DNA of 64,000 bases from Bryobacterales bacterium (lineage in GTDB: Bacteria; Acidobacteriota; Terriglobia; Bryobacterales; Bryobacteraceae): contig JAEUQC010000178.1 in assembly GCA_016789905.1 (NCBI GenBank), forward strand, positions 1-64,000, written 5' to 3'. The notes beneath the pieces are model-generated. The model was not told where the DNA came from, made no database searches, and worked only from the letters and a program-made list of their open reading frames with translations. Numbering within the stretch: the first letter of the stretch is position 1; every line of letters begins with the position of its first letter. The position numbers and the translations under genes were made by a program. This document shows, in pieces, positions 25,772-34,530 of this stretch.

Positions 25772-26878
25772 ATGATCGAACTACCGGGCTGGCCGATCGC
25801 GGATGGACGCGAGACGGAGTTGTTACAGGAGGTGCTGCGAAGCCCGCAATGGGGTGGGTTCAACCCGTTGGTAGGAAAGTTTGAAGATGCTTTTGCGGCG
25901 TACCAGGGTGCAAGTTTCGGCATTTCGGCGGTGAATGGAACGGTCACGCTGGAGATGATGCTGGCGTGCGCGGGAATTGGGCCGGGGGATGAGGTGATTG
26001 TACCGGCGATCTCGTTCGTTTCGACAGCGTCGGCAGTGACGCGGGTGGGGGCGGTGCCGGTGTTTGTGGATATTGAGCCGTATTCGTTCAACATGTGCCC
26101 GGCGGCCGCGCGGGCGGCGGCGGGGCCGAGGACGCGGGCGCTACTGGCGGTGCATTTCGGCGGGTCGATGGCGGATGTGGATGCGCTGGGAGCGCTGTGC
26201 GCGGAGAAGGGTTTACTGTTTTTTGAAGACGCGGCGCATGCGCATGGGTCGGAATGGAAGGGGAAGCGGGCGGGATCGTTCGGGTTGGCTTCGTCGTTTT
26301 CGTTCCAGAACGGAAAGATATTGACGGCGGGCGAGGGGGGGATGGTGTTGACGTCGGACGAGGAATTGGCGGGGAAGCTGCGTTCTTACGCTAACCAGGG
26401 GCGACGGCCGGGGTATTCGTTTTTTCACCATTTTGAGGCGGGGAATAACTACCGTTTGTCGGCGCTTCATGCGGCGGTTTTGACGGCTGGGTTGGAACGG
26501 CTAGACGGACAGATTGAGAAGCGGGCGCGGAATTGGGAGGTGTTTCGCGGTGAGGTTGGGGAAGAGATTCGCTGGCAGTCGATTCCGGGGGCGGTGAACC
26601 GGAACTCGTGGTATTTGGTGTTGGGGCGGGTTGTGGGCGGGGATAGGAATGGGTTTTGCAAACGGGTGCAGGCGGAGGGGATTCCGTGCACGCCGTTTTA
26701 TCCGCATCCGCTGTATGGGAATCCGATGTATGGCGAGGGTGGGGCGGCGTGCCGGGTGGAGGCGTGTCCGAACACGGAGGTCTGCATTGGGGACGCGTTC
26801 TGGATTGGCTTCCGGGCGCTGATGGGCGACGCGGAGACGACGCGGCGGGTGGCGCGGGCGGTGCGCGCGGCGATCTAG
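25772..26878 (+). CDS. DegT/DnrJ/EryC1/StrS-family PLP-dependent sugar aminotransferase
   Basis: 368 aa, fold-type I PLP enzyme. EDAAHAHGS (Asp153 and His156) contacts the cofactor, and FQNGKILTAGEGG supplies the likely PLP-binding Lys182 in the normal S-F-x-x-x-K-x-x-x-x-GEGG context. Family members transaminate keto-sugar nucleotides or scyllo-inosose for surface polysaccharide or secondary-metabolite sugars. No other nucleotide-sugar gene adjoins it, so the substrate is open. Very G-rich 3' half, with a 4-bp overlap of stop codons with the convergent hydrolase. Confidence 0.9.
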   Translation: MIELPGWPIADGRETELLQEVLRSPQWGGFNPLVGKFEDAFAAYQGASFGISAVNGTVTLEMMLACAGIGPGDEVIVPAISFVSTASAVTRVGAVPVFVDIEPYSFNMCPAAARAAAGPRTRALLAVHFGGSMADVDALGALCAEKGLLFFEDAAHAHGSEWKGKRAGSFGLASSFSFQNGKILTAGEGGMVLTSDEELAGKLRSYANQGRRPGYSFFHHFEAGNNYRLSALHAAVLTAGLERLDGQIEKRARNWEVFRGEVGEEIRWQSIPGAVNRNSWYLVLGRVVGGDRNGFCKRVQAEGIPCTPFYPHPLYGNPMYGEGGAACRVEACPNTEVCIGDAFWIGFRALMGDAETTRRVARAVRAAI

Positions 26879-27540
26879 GGAGCGGTTAAGAACCGGAGGA
26901 TGGCGCGGAGGAGGCGATCAGCCTGGTCGGTTTCGAAGAGAAACTGGGCGTGGGCGTCGCCGTCGAGAACGAGCAGTTCTTTAGGTTCGGGGGCGGCATC
27001 AAACTGGGCCTGTATGCGGGAGAGGCGGGGGACGTTGTTGGGACCCATGTCGTTGCGGGCGACGGCGAAGAGTTTGCGGCCCTTCAGGAGTTGAGGGGGG
27101 CCGTAGGCGCCGTGGGCCAGGAAGACGACACGTTCGATGACACCGGGTTCGGCGAGGCGGAGCGCCTCTTCGGCGAGGTTGCCGCCCATACTGGCGCCGA
27201 CGATGGAGATGGACCGGGCGCCATTGCCCTGCAGGTAGCGGATGGCGGCGAGGAGATCAAGCGGCATGGCAATGTCGTTGCGCCGATCGGGCGGGCCTTC
27301 CTTGGACGCGCCTTTGCCGCGGAGGTCGATGGCGAGGACCTGGAAACCTTCCTTGGCGATGGCTTTTGCCTGCGGGGTCCAACTGGCTTTATCGAAACGG
27401 CCGCCGTGGACAAGGAGGACGGCGCGGCTGCCCTTGCCGTAGAGGTCGCCATAGATGTTCCAGCCGTCTTTGGCGGTGAAACGGGCGGGTTCCTGAGCGG
27501 GGAGGCAGAGCGCGGCGAGGAGCAGGAGTACGAGGGGCAT
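26875..27540 (-). CDS. secreted alpha/beta hydrolase
   Basis: 221 aa. Signal peptide about 1-16, then an alpha/beta-hydrolase core: oxyanion region LLVHGGRFD, nucleophile Ser117 in VGASMGG, acid and base near LVLDGDAHAQF (His197). Resembles small dienelactone-hydrolase or esterase-like proteins; substrate unknown. Last gene of a three-gene minus-strand operon: its ATG begins on the base after the stop of the S51 peptidase gene. Confidence 0.85.
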   Translation of the reverse strand: MPLVLLLLAALCLPAQEPARFTAKDGWNIYGDLYGKGSRAVLLVHGGRFDKASWTPQAKAIAKEGFQVLAIDLRGKGASKEGPPDRRNDIAMPLDLLAAIRYLQGNGARSISIVGASMGGNLAEEALRLAEPGVIERVVFLAHGAYGPPQLLKGRKLFAVARNDMGPNNVPRLSRIQAQFDAAPEPKELLVLDGDAHAQFLFETDQADRLLRAILRFLTAP

Positions 27541-28257
27541 CTATTGTATTGTCGCCGACAGAACGCGTACGGACTTCCCTTCGAAAACGGTGACGGTGCC
27601 GGGGCCGACGACTTCCATTTTGCCATCGCCGCGGATAATCAGAGCGGTGCGCTCATCAATGCCGAATGCGCGCAGTTGCGGATACTTTTTCAAGATGGGA
27701 GGCAGGTGTGGATGGAGGCGCCGTTCGGTGAAATGGACGTCGATGAGTGCGTTCGGCAGGAGTGCGAAGCCGGCATGGTTGGACGGGCCGTCGACGATTC
27801 TGTTTCCCGTAACTCCGGGGCGCGCCGCCTGATACGATCCGAGCACCATCGCCCCGGCGGAACTACCGCCGACGATTCCGCCACGGGCCAGGAACACTTT
27901 CAATTCTGTTTCGAAGCGTGTGCCCGCATAACGATCGAGAATGCGCCGATGATCGCCGCCCAGGAAAAAGACTCCCGTGGCATCCCGGAGGGGAGCGGCA
28001 AATTCCGCCTTGCCGGCACGTTCGCGGGTCTCGGCATGGAGGACAACGGCGCTGCCGACGCCAAAGTGTCTTTCCGCGGTACGCGGCATGGCGCGGAGAT
28101 TCGGTTCATTCAGCGTGGATTCGGGCAGTGCGGTGGGAACAAGAACGATCTTCGCGGCGGAGCCACCGGCGAGTTCTCCGAAGGCGGCGCCGGTGGCGGG
28201 ATGGGAACTGCCGCCGTCCAGAAAGAGCGCGCCGGCGGCTGCGAGGACCAGGATCAT
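27541..28257 (-). CDS. cyanophycinase-like S51 peptidase
   Basis: 238 aa. The class-I glutamine-amidotransferase-like fold of S51 peptidases shows as FFLGGDHRRIL and the nucleophile loop GIVGGSSAGAM, with Ser133 as the expected nucleophile. HFTERRLHPHLP and FGIDERTAL supply the usual later motifs. A short hydrophobic N-terminus (MILVLAAAGALFLDGG) merges with the first strand, so export is doubtful. Known members cleave cyanophycin or N-terminal Asp dipeptides; no cyanophycin synthetase is nearby. Overlaps the upstream gene by 4 bp. Confidence 0.85.
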   Translation of the reverse strand: MILVLAAAGALFLDGGSSHPATGAAFGELAGGSAAKIVLVPTALPESTLNEPNLRAMPRTAERHFGVGSAVVLHAETRERAGKAEFAAPLRDATGVFFLGGDHRRILDRYAGTRFETELKVFLARGGIVGGSSAGAMVLGSYQAARPGVTGNRIVDGPSNHAGFALLPNALIDVHFTERRLHPHLPPILKKYPQLRAFGIDERTALIIRGDGKMEVVGPGTVTVFEGKSVRVLSATIQ

Positions 28258-29342
28258 TTCACTTTCTCCAGAGCTTTGGCGAAGTCGGCTGGAGTGAGGA
28301 GTTGTTTCACATTGCCATTGGCGGCGCGGACGACCTGGGCGACGAGATTATCGGGCATACCAGGGAAGCGAGTGAGACCGAGGAAATGGGTGCTGGGGAG
28401 GGCCTGGGCGAGTTCGCGCATTTTGGGCGAGACTTTGCCCTGCCAGCTCCAGATGTTACCCAGGAAGACAACCTTGTCGGAATTGGCGGCGGGTTCCTGT
28501 GCGGCGGTGAGCACGGTTTCCATGAAGGCGGAGGCGCTGGGGCCTTTGAGGGTTTCCAGTGAGACGATGCCGAGGTTGACGTTGGCGATGGCGCGGGCAA
28601 GGCGGCCGAGTTCGCGGGGGGTGAATCGATCTGTCTGGTAGATGATTTTGCGGTTTCGGGGGTCGACGGCGAGGACGTTGGCAGCGGTGGCTTTGGTTTG
28701 GTCGAGGAGTGTGGTGAGGCTGGTGAGGAGCACGCTGCGGTCATAGGAGGAGAGGCGGACCATGGAGCGGCGGGGGCTGAGCGGGGCGGCTTCGAGGATG
28801 ATGGTGAGCCGGTTGGGCGGGGCGTCTTTGGTGAGGCCGCGCCAGCGCTCTTCGCCGACGGCGGTGACCTGATTGGGTTCCAGGCGGGGGATGGGTTTGC
28901 CGGATTTTACTTTGATGGCCCAATCTTCGCGGCATTCGTTGTTGCGATCATCGGCGGCATAGAAGCGGACGCGGTATTCGCCGGGGCCGACGTAGTAGCC
29001 ACCCATGTAGGAGGCGGCGGCGCCTTTTGGGTAGGCCTGGCCTTCGCGCAGACCGGGGACGCCGAAGCGTTCGCCGAGATAGACGGGCTTGCCCCCTTTG
29101 GGAGTGATTTCGATGGCGAGGGCCAGACGGGTGACTTCGGTACTGGGCGGGAACTGGCGCATGGGGACGTTGAGATTGAAGCCGGACCAGTGCATGAGAG
29201 AAAAGCCGAGGTGGGGCGGGAGGGTATCGATGTCGCAGACAAGGGTGTTTTTGGCGGGAGCGGCGGAGAAGATAGTCTGCATGGACTGCATGGAACGCGC
29301 GTCGGGGGCGATGAGGAATTGAGCAAGGAGGAGCGCGAACAT
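28254..29342 (-). CDS. secreted protein, VWFA-like C-terminal half
   Basis: 362 aa, first gene of the operon. A short hydrophobic N-terminus (about 1-17) suggests export. Residues 30-165 form a beta-rich domain (HLGFSLMHWSGFNLNVPM, GGYYVGPGEYRVRFYAAD). The C-terminal 190 residues look like a von Willebrand A-like Rossmann fold (RLTIILEAAPLSP, SVLLTSLTTLLDQT, KVVFLGNIWSWQGKV), but a canonical DxSxS MIDAS is not visible. Resembles acidobacterial VWFA-related exported proteins; role unknown. An AAGGA site lies 4 bases before the ATG. Confidence 0.68.
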   Translation of the reverse strand: MFALLLAQFLIAPDARSMQSMQTIFSAAPAKNTLVCDIDTLPPHLGFSLMHWSGFNLNVPMRQFPPSTEVTRLALAIEITPKGGKPVYLGERFGVPGLREGQAYPKGAAASYMGGYYVGPGEYRVRFYAADDRNNECREDWAIKVKSGKPIPRLEPNQVTAVGEERWRGLTKDAPPNRLTIILEAAPLSPRRSMVRLSSYDRSVLLTSLTTLLDQTKATAANVLAVDPRNRKIIYQTDRFTPRELGRLARAIANVNLGIVSLETLKGPSASAFMETVLTAAQEPAANSDKVVFLGNIWSWQGKVSPKMRELAQALPSTHFLGLTRFPGMPDNLVAQVVRAANGNVKQLLTPADFAKALEKVK

Positions 29343-29542
29343 GCGTCCTTCTATTATTCCTGCGGGGAGTTGCCTATATGAAAAAATGTGCGGGTTCGGC
29401 CTGCAAAATCTTCAGGGTTGGCTTGAACAGACGGATGGAGTCTGCGGTGGGGCGGCGCACCGTAATTGAAGCAGTGGGGGACAGATGTCGGCGCCCGAGG
29501 GGGGTGATTCGCGTAGCTGCACCGGTCCGGAACTTATATATA

Positions 29543-29618
29543 TGGTGGACCTGAAGGGATTCGAACCCTTGACCTCTTCCATGCCATGGAAGCGCGCTCC
29601 CAACTGCGCCACAGGCCC
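29543..29618 (-). tRNA. tRNA-Ala, anticodon GGC
   Basis: Full 76-nt cloverleaf with CCA encoded. Acceptor GGGCCTG pairs with CAGGTCC, including the G3:U70 wobble that is the alanine identity element. D stem GCGC/GCGC, anticodon stem CTTCC/GGAAG with loop ATGGCAT (anticodon GGC), and T loop TTCGAAT on an AAGGG/CCCTT stem. Confidence 0.96.
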
Positions 29619-29663
29619 ACGTACGCGACTTCAATCAGGATAGCATATTCCGCTCGAATCCGG

Positions 29664-29669
29664 TACAAA
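29664..29669 (+). promoter_or_regulatory. -10-like TACAAA 7 bases before an ATG (leaderless candidate)
   Basis: TACAAA ends 7 bases before ATG 29677. AAAGGG touches the ATG directly and is too close for normal Shine-Dalgarno pairing. Confidence 0.35.
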
Positions 29670-29676
29670 CAAAGGG

Positions 29677-30234
29677 ATGAACAGAGAATTAGCTTGGCAG
29701 ACGGTGTGCGAATTCGTGCAGTCCGAGGGGCTGCGGAAACATATGCTGGCGGTGGAGGCTTGTATGGTGGCCTATGCCCGGAAATATGGCGAGGATGAAG
29801 AAAAGTGGGCGGTGACGGCGCTGCTGCACGATTTCGATTGGGAGATTCATCCGCAGGCGCCGGACCATCCGATGAAAGGAGAGCCGATTTTGGCGGCGCG
29901 CGGCGTTTCCGATGAGATTCGCCGAGCCATTCTTTCCCATGCGAACTACAGCGGCGTTCCGCGGGAGAGCCTGCTGGAAAAGAGCCTGTTTGCCTGCGAT
30001 GAACTGGCGGGTTTTCTTACGGCCTGTGCGTATGTGAAGCCTTCGCGAACCATCGCCGAAGTGGATGTGAAATCGGTGCGGAAGAAGTTGAAGGACAAGG
30101 CGTTTGCGCGGGCGGTAAACCGCGATGACGTGATCAATGGGGCGGCGGAGAAGGGTCTGGACCTGGATGAGCACATTGCGTTTTGCATCGCGGCGATGAC
30201 GGAACGGGCGGCGAGTCTGGGGCTGGCGGGTTAG
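29677..30234 (+). CDS. HD-domain phosphohydrolase-like protein
   Basis: 185 aa. HD metal ligands are evident: His22 (GLRKHMLAVEA), His-Asp in ALLHDFDWE near residue 51, and a later His in AILSHANYSGVP. The length and the KHMLAVEA...WAVTALLHDFD pattern match a common bacterial single-HD family often annotated as HDIG or hydrolase. The substrate may be a nucleotide, but none is established. Stop codon overlaps that of the convergent FliT-like gene by 4 bp. Confidence 0.85.
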   Translation: MNRELAWQTVCEFVQSEGLRKHMLAVEACMVAYARKYGEDEEKWAVTALLHDFDWEIHPQAPDHPMKGEPILAARGVSDEIRRAILSHANYSGVPRESLLEKSLFACDELAGFLTACAYVKPSRTIAEVDVKSVRKKLKDKAFARAVNRDDVINGAAEKGLDLDEHIAFCIAAMTERAASLGLAG

Positions 30235-30581
30235 GCGCAGAAATCGAAACGAGTGGAAACGGAGGCTGCTTCCCCAGGCTGTTGTTCGTTAACGAACCTG
30301 AGGTGCTGGTCGATGAGGGAGAGTTCCATGATGGCCGAGCGGCGCCAGTGGAGGAAGCGATCCTCGAGGCGCCGGGTTCGATCCTGCAACTCTTCGAGGA
30401 GGGAAATCTGGGGGGTATCACGAACGAGGTTTTCTATAGCGCGATGGCGGGCATCCAGCCAGGAAGCAACTTCGGATTCCTGTCCGGCGACGGCGCGCAA
30501 GAGTTGTTCGTCGAGGAGGCGAACTTGTTCAATGGCGGAGAGTGCAGGCTGATTCAGCGTGTTATCCCTGGTTCTTTCCAT
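30231..30581 (-). CDS. FliT-like flagellar protein downstream of fliD
   Basis: 116 aa, all helical, rich in Arg/Glu/Leu (EQVRLLDEQLLRAVAG, LLEELQDRTRRLEDRFL). No clear sequence signature, but size, predicted helical bundle and position fit FliT, the cytoplasmic chaperone of the FliD cap protein. ATG 30581 lies inside the 3' end of fliD (20-bp overlap), implying translational coupling. GGGA lies a few bases upstream. Alternative: any small helical protein cotranscribed with fliD. Confidence 0.55.
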   Translation of the reverse strand: MERTRDNTLNQPALSAIEQVRLLDEQLLRAVAGQESEVASWLDARHRAIENLVRDTPQISLLEELQDRTRRLEDRFLHWRRSAIMELSLIDQHLRFVNEQQPGEAASVSTRFDFCA

Positions 30582-31920
30582 AGATTCCCAACTGGACACT
30601 CTTGTAGCTGGCGTCGATGATGGTCTGCTGGGCTTCGAGTGAACCGAGCAGGGCATCGACGGTCTGGAGCCGTTCCGCGGTGGAGCGTTGGAGTGCCGAC
30701 AGACGATCCGCCAACTCATCGACGCGAGCAGAGATGCGCCGATCGCTTTCGTCGTATTTGGTGTTTTGGACGGCAATCAGGCCGGTGATGGGATCAGAAA
30801 GCTGCTCCAGCCGGGATTCCAAGGATCCAAAGCCGGTGGTGGCGGAGCCAAGAAAGGTAAAGCTGTCCTGGATGAGGGAGTCTGAAAGCGCATCGAACGT
30901 CGTGGAGTCGAACGAAGCCTTTCCATCGCTGCCGAACGAAACGCCGAGTTGGGCGAGGGACTTGATATTGCCTGTGCCTTCATAGCCGGCCACGTCACGC
31001 AGGGCATCCTTGGCTTCCCGAACGAGCAAATCGCCGGTAAGGAGCCCGGCGGATTCGCCAATCTGAGAATCGGTGTTGGTTAGTACTTCGTTGTAGGCGG
31101 AGACGAAACTCTGGAGTCTGCTTGCGAGCGTGGAACGGCTGCTGCCAAGCGAAAGGGTAACCGTCTCACCCACGGAGGTTGTCGCCGCGATGGAGAAGGT
31201 AACGCCGTTGACGACATCGTTGATCAGGTTCGAGGACTTCGAGACGGCGACGCCATTGATCTTGAAATTGGCGTTCGCTCCGTTGTCGGTAGTGGCGAGG
31301 AGGTTCGTGGCGGCCCCGGTAGGATCGTCCACCAATGCGATTGGCTTCTCCCCCGAAGTATTGGAGGTAATGGAAAGGTAATAGGGCGTTGCGCCGGTTC
31401 CGGTAGTCAGAATGGAAGCCGTGACACCGGCTCCCAAGTTGTTGATCTTGTCGCGGAGGCCTGTCAGGTTGTTCTCCGTAGGGCCGAGCGCGACGGTGTG
31501 CTCGGTGCCGTTAAAGGTCAATTTGACCGTTCCCGTTGCAGAGGCGGGAGTGGTGGTGCTATCGGCAAAACCGGAAGAGGTTGCCGAAGAGGCCCTAGCG
31601 ACGGATGTGATTTCGCTGATGGTATAGGACGCGGGATTGTTTGCCGTGACCGTTCCGATACTCACTTTGGAAGAATTGGACGAGGAGCCGCTTAATGCCT
31701 TGGACGTGCCGAGGTCACTGAGCGCTCCGACGGCGGAAGCCAAGCCCGACACCACCGTCTGCAAACCGGTTGAAAGCGTTTTCTGCTGGAAGATCCTGGT
31801 CTGTTCGGCCTGCAGTTGGGTGATTGGCTGAGAGGCGATGGCGACGGTACGTTCCAGGATCTTCTGGAAGTCCGCCGAGTACGTGCTGACGCCGGTGAAT
31901 GTGAGTGGTGCGAAACCCAT
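30562..31920 (-). CDS. fliD: flagellar filament capping protein FliD (hook-associated protein 2)
   Basis: 452 aa. The N-terminal FliD_N signature covers about residues 1-100 (FTGVSTYSADFQKILERTV, ITQLQAEQTRI), followed by the flagellin-like Ser/Thr/Gly/Ala-rich middle and the FliD_C helical region (LQSFVSAYNEVLTNTDSQIG, RISARVDELADRLSALQRS). FliD caps the growing filament and assists flagellin folding. No signal peptide, as expected for export by the flagellar type III system. ATG 31920 has a GGAG site; in-frame codons upstream to 31965 are not conserved. No other flagellar structural gene is in the window. Confidence 0.9.
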   Translation of the reverse strand: MGFAPLTFTGVSTYSADFQKILERTVAIASQPITQLQAEQTRIFQQKTLSTGLQTVVSGLASAVGALSDLGTSKALSGSSSNSSKVSIGTVTANNPASYTISEITSVARASSATSSGFADSTTTPASATGTVKLTFNGTEHTVALGPTENNLTGLRDKINNLGAGVTASILTTGTGATPYYLSITSNTSGEKPIALVDDPTGAATNLLATTDNGANANFKINGVAVSKSSNLINDVVNGVTFSIAATTSVGETVTLSLGSSRSTLASRLQSFVSAYNEVLTNTDSQIGESAGLLTGDLLVREAKDALRDVAGYEGTGNIKSLAQLGVSFGSDGKASFDSTTFDALSDSLIQDSFTFLGSATTGFGSLESRLEQLSDPITGLIAVQNTKYDESDRRISARVDELADRLSALQRSTAERLQTVDALLGSLEAQQTIIDASYKSVQLGIYGKNQG

Positions 31921-32085
31921 AGTGCTCCGAAGGGACTCTTCCCTCCACAAGCGTCTCATCGGCAATATTTGACCAGCCTTATAGAGGATTTTTCCGGTCC
32001 GGCGCGGCCGCAGAAATGTAACCTTTTCCCGGCTGCCGCATCCTTAACGGGCGTGGGACAATAAACCCTTAGGAGTCAAGAACAA

Positions 32086-32403
32086 ATGAAAAAAGTCCTC
32101 TTCACCGGTTGCGCCGTTCTCGCATTGGCCATGACGGGCCAGGCGGCGGAATTCAAAGGCTGGATTAGCGATGCGTCCTGCGGCGCCGGCAACGGTTCCT
32201 CCAGCACGGCCGCCCGGGAGTGCGCGGAACGCTGCATTAAAGGCGGCGCGGCGCCTGTTTTCGTCACTGAGAAGGAACAGACGGTATACAAACTTACCAA
32301 CGCCGAAATGGCGAAGCAGCATTTGAAGGGCAAAGTGCAGGTAACGGGTGAACTGAAGGGCGACACGCTGCACATCGCCAAGATCGTCGACATTAAAGAC
32401 TGA
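32086..32403 (+). CDS. small secreted protein with paired cysteines
   Basis: 105 aa. Signal peptide 1-20 (MKKVLFTGCAVLALAMTGQA), then FKGWISDASCGAGNG, ECAERCIKGGAAPVFV and a small beta domain ending in KIVDIKD. Three mature cysteines. The GWISDxxC ... CAxxCxxxGA pattern is one I associate with small exported acidobacterial proteins of unknown role. A clear AGGAG lies 8 to 12 bases before the ATG, and GACAAT about 18 bases above it could be the -10. Confidence 0.75.
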   Translation: MKKVLFTGCAVLALAMTGQAAEFKGWISDASCGAGNGSSSTAARECAERCIKGGAAPVFVTEKEQTVYKLTNAEMAKQHLKGKVQVTGELKGDTLHIAKIVDIKD

Positions 32404-32411
32404 TCGCGACG

Positions 32412-32433
32412 GGGCGGGCCGGCAGGCTCGCCC
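32412..32433. terminator. 9-bp hairpin after the small secreted gene
   Basis: GGGCGGGCC and GGCTCGCCC form a 9-bp stem with one G-U pair around a GGCA loop, starting 8 bp after the stop codon. Only a short T3 follows, so it is a weak intrinsic terminator at best. Confidence 0.4.
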
Positions 32434-32522
32434 ATTTCCGGCGGAGGAGCCCCCGGGCATTGCGGGCTGGCGGAGGCCGTTTGGCGATTCCGGCAGTATA
32501 CTTCCGGTTGAAGGCGGACAAT

Positions 32523-32542
32523 GGTCCGGCCGATGCCGGACC
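32523..32542. terminator. 8-bp perfect hairpin between convergent genes
   Basis: GGTCCGGC and GCCGGACC with a CGAT loop, between two convergent genes. There is no T-run on either side; it may act as a transcript end or processing signal for either strand. Confidence 0.35.
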
Positions 32543-32595
32543 GGCTGCCCTGCGATTTCGGCTAAGAGGACGATTGCGAAACGGTCCCAGGATCG

Positions 32596-34530
32596 TTACT
32601 TCGTGCCGAACAGTTCCTTCAGCCCGATTTGGCTCGAATCGCCCGAGGTGACCGAGCCGTCGAGCGAATTGATGTCCATTTGCGAGAGGTCGATTTTCGT
32701 CGCGAAAGCTTTGCGGTGAATCTCCTTGCACAACATGCGGGCGGTGTCCTTTACATCGGGGAGAATCGTGGCGCTGGCTTGGGCGAGGACCGCGCCGTCG
32801 CGGCCCGTGAGTTGCGCGTAAAGGCGACGCCCGGTAGTGGACACAGAGAGCGCGAAACCGCGCCCGGCGTGGAAACGGGGTGATTTTTCCAGCCATCGGA
32901 CCGCCTCATTCGCCCCGGGGGAGTTGTCGCTGGACAAACGAACGGGAATGGAGAGGTCCAGTAACCGGATAAGGCCGGCATTGCGCTCCATGGCATTTCG
33001 CCAGGCGACGGCAGCGCGGTCGAGTTGGCCCATACGCTCGAGCGCGTGAGCGGCGAGCGCCTCCATACGGGCGCGCAGCAACACCTCTTCCTGCGGCAGC
33101 TTTTCCTTCGCCGCGGTTAACGCCGCCAGGCCTTTGTCCCACTCGCCGCCCATGATGAGCGATTCACCGAGCGCGGCATGAAGGTAGGGTTTCTCGCGAT
33201 CGGCGAGTTTGCCGGTGCGGGCGAGCAGTTTTTCCAGTTCGGCGCGGACAAGACCGCCGCCAACGGCGCCGTAAAGGCCCGGGCGCATCCACTCTGTAAC
33301 GGGAGAATCGGGAGCGTATGGCCGCAAGATCCATGGGAGCCGCTTTTCGGGAACCAGAAGGGCATTGAGCCGGCTATTGGCGGCCCAAAGTTCGCGTTCC
33401 ACCTTCAGGCGGTCGAACCCGGAAACAGCCCACTCCTGCCACGGCTCCCAGACCATCTGTTCGCGCAATGATTCGCGCTGCATTCGGAGCGTTTCACGCC
33501 AGAGGTAGAGCAGTCCAATCTCGGCCTGCTCCATGGTGCCGGAGGTGGTGCCGCGGCGGTCCGGCTTGCTGCGAATGCGGCGGACGATTTGCAGCGCCGC
33601 ATCCGGGTACCCGGTGGCCAGAAGGACGATTGCCGTTGCCTGCTGGCCGTCGTTCCATCGCTGTTGTTCGAGGGTGGGGTCGCTGCGGCGGTCCCAGGCG
33701 TGCATGCTGCTGATGGCGGAAACCGCTTCGGCAAGCCGCCCCTCGGTGGTGTACAAGAGCGATAGAGACATCCAGGGATTCGAGTAGCTGGACGGATGAA
33801 AGTACTTGGTGGCGAGCAGCGTATCGGCTTCGGCGACGTCAAACTGGAGCAGCACGTTGGCCACTTCGGCGCGATTGCGGACCAGGGTTGCGATGTTGAC
33901 CACATCGCGCTCCGTGAGCTCGTTTTTGAGGATCGTGAACCAGCGGAACGCCTCTTCATAGTTGCCGAGCGACATTTCAATGGAACCCAGCGTGTTCAAC
34001 GCGCCCCGGCGCGTGTCGGGGTCCTTCGACTTCAGGTACTTCTGCATCAACTGCCGCGCCTCATTGTGCCGGCCAAGTTTCATGAGCGACCAGCCGCTGC
34101 GTTCCCCCATGTCGACACCGAACAGGCGGCCATATTCGCCCACCAACTGAATCTGTTCTTCGTGCTTTTCGGTGAGGCCGGCCACCAGAAGCATCTCAAA
34201 AAGAATATGGGCGTGGAGATCGGCGACTTGATCATTGGCGACTGAGGCCGGGCTGCGTTCAATCAGCGTGCGGGCGCGGCCGAGGTAATACCGGGCCAGC
34301 GGCAGATTGCCTTCGCCGCGCTGCATGGCGACACCCATCATGTAGTTGCCCATCGGGGAGTTCTTGTTGACGCGGAGGATGGCCTCACCGAGTTCACGGA
34401 CGCGGATGAAACGGCCGGTGTCAATCCACTGCCGCACGGTGGCGAGATCCGGCTGCTGCTGTGCCTGTTTTTGCGCTTGCGCGAAAAGGGCGACGGCGGC
34501 CAGGAACCAGAGTGCGAGGGAACGAACCAT
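32596..34530 (-). CDS. secreted TPR-repeat protein, last gene of MoxR operon
   Basis: 644 aa. Signal peptide 1-18 (ALWFLAAVALFAQAQ), then helical repeats of TPR type (FIRVRELGEAILRVN, RRGALNTLGSIEMSLGNYEE, GRLAEAVSAISSM, AALTAAKEKLPQEEVLL). The C-terminal 130 residues are beta-rich (RGFALSVSTTGRRLYAQLTG) and end in LKELFGTK. The ATG overlaps the moxR stop by one base (TAATG). TPR proteins commonly accompany MoxR/DUF58 genes, where they are thought to scaffold a complex in the envelope. Confidence 0.8.
   Translation of the reverse strand: MVRSLALWFLAAVALFAQAQKQAQQQPDLATVRQWIDTGRFIRVRELGEAILRVNKNSPMGNYMMGVAMQRGEGNLPLARYYLGRARTLIERSPASVANDQVADLHAHILFEMLLVAGLTEKHEEQIQLVGEYGRLFGVDMGERSGWSLMKLGRHNEARQLMQKYLKSKDPDTRRGALNTLGSIEMSLGNYEEAFRWFTILKNELTERDVVNIATLVRNRAEVANVLLQFDVAEADTLLATKYFHPSSYSNPWMSLSLLYTTEGRLAEAVSAISSMHAWDRRSDPTLEQQRWNDGQQATAIVLLATGYPDAALQIVRRIRSKPDRRGTTSGTMEQAEIGLLYLWRETLRMQRESLREQMVWEPWQEWAVSGFDRLKVERELWAANSRLNALLVPEKRLPWILRPYAPDSPVTEWMRPGLYGAVGGGLVRAELEKLLARTGKLADREKPYLHAALGESLIMGGEWDKGLAALTAAKEKLPQEEVLLRARMEALAAHALERMGQLDRAAVAWRNAMERNAGLIRLLDLSIPVRLSSDNSPGANEAVRWLEKSPRFHAGRGFALSVSTTGRRLYAQLTGRDGAVLAQASATILPDVKDTARMLCKEIHRKAFATKIDLSQMDINSLDGSVTSGDSSQIGLKELFGTK

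Noticed and set aside
26950..28641. A 563-codon plus-strand frame opposite the hydrolase/S51/VWFA operon
   Set aside because: Antisense to three genes with clear motifs and normal starts; no recognisable domain.
29343..29542. Possible small RNA or terminator beside tRNA-Ala
   Set aside because: The ATATATA stretch next to the tRNA 3' end has no stem before it, and no stable fold stood out by eye.
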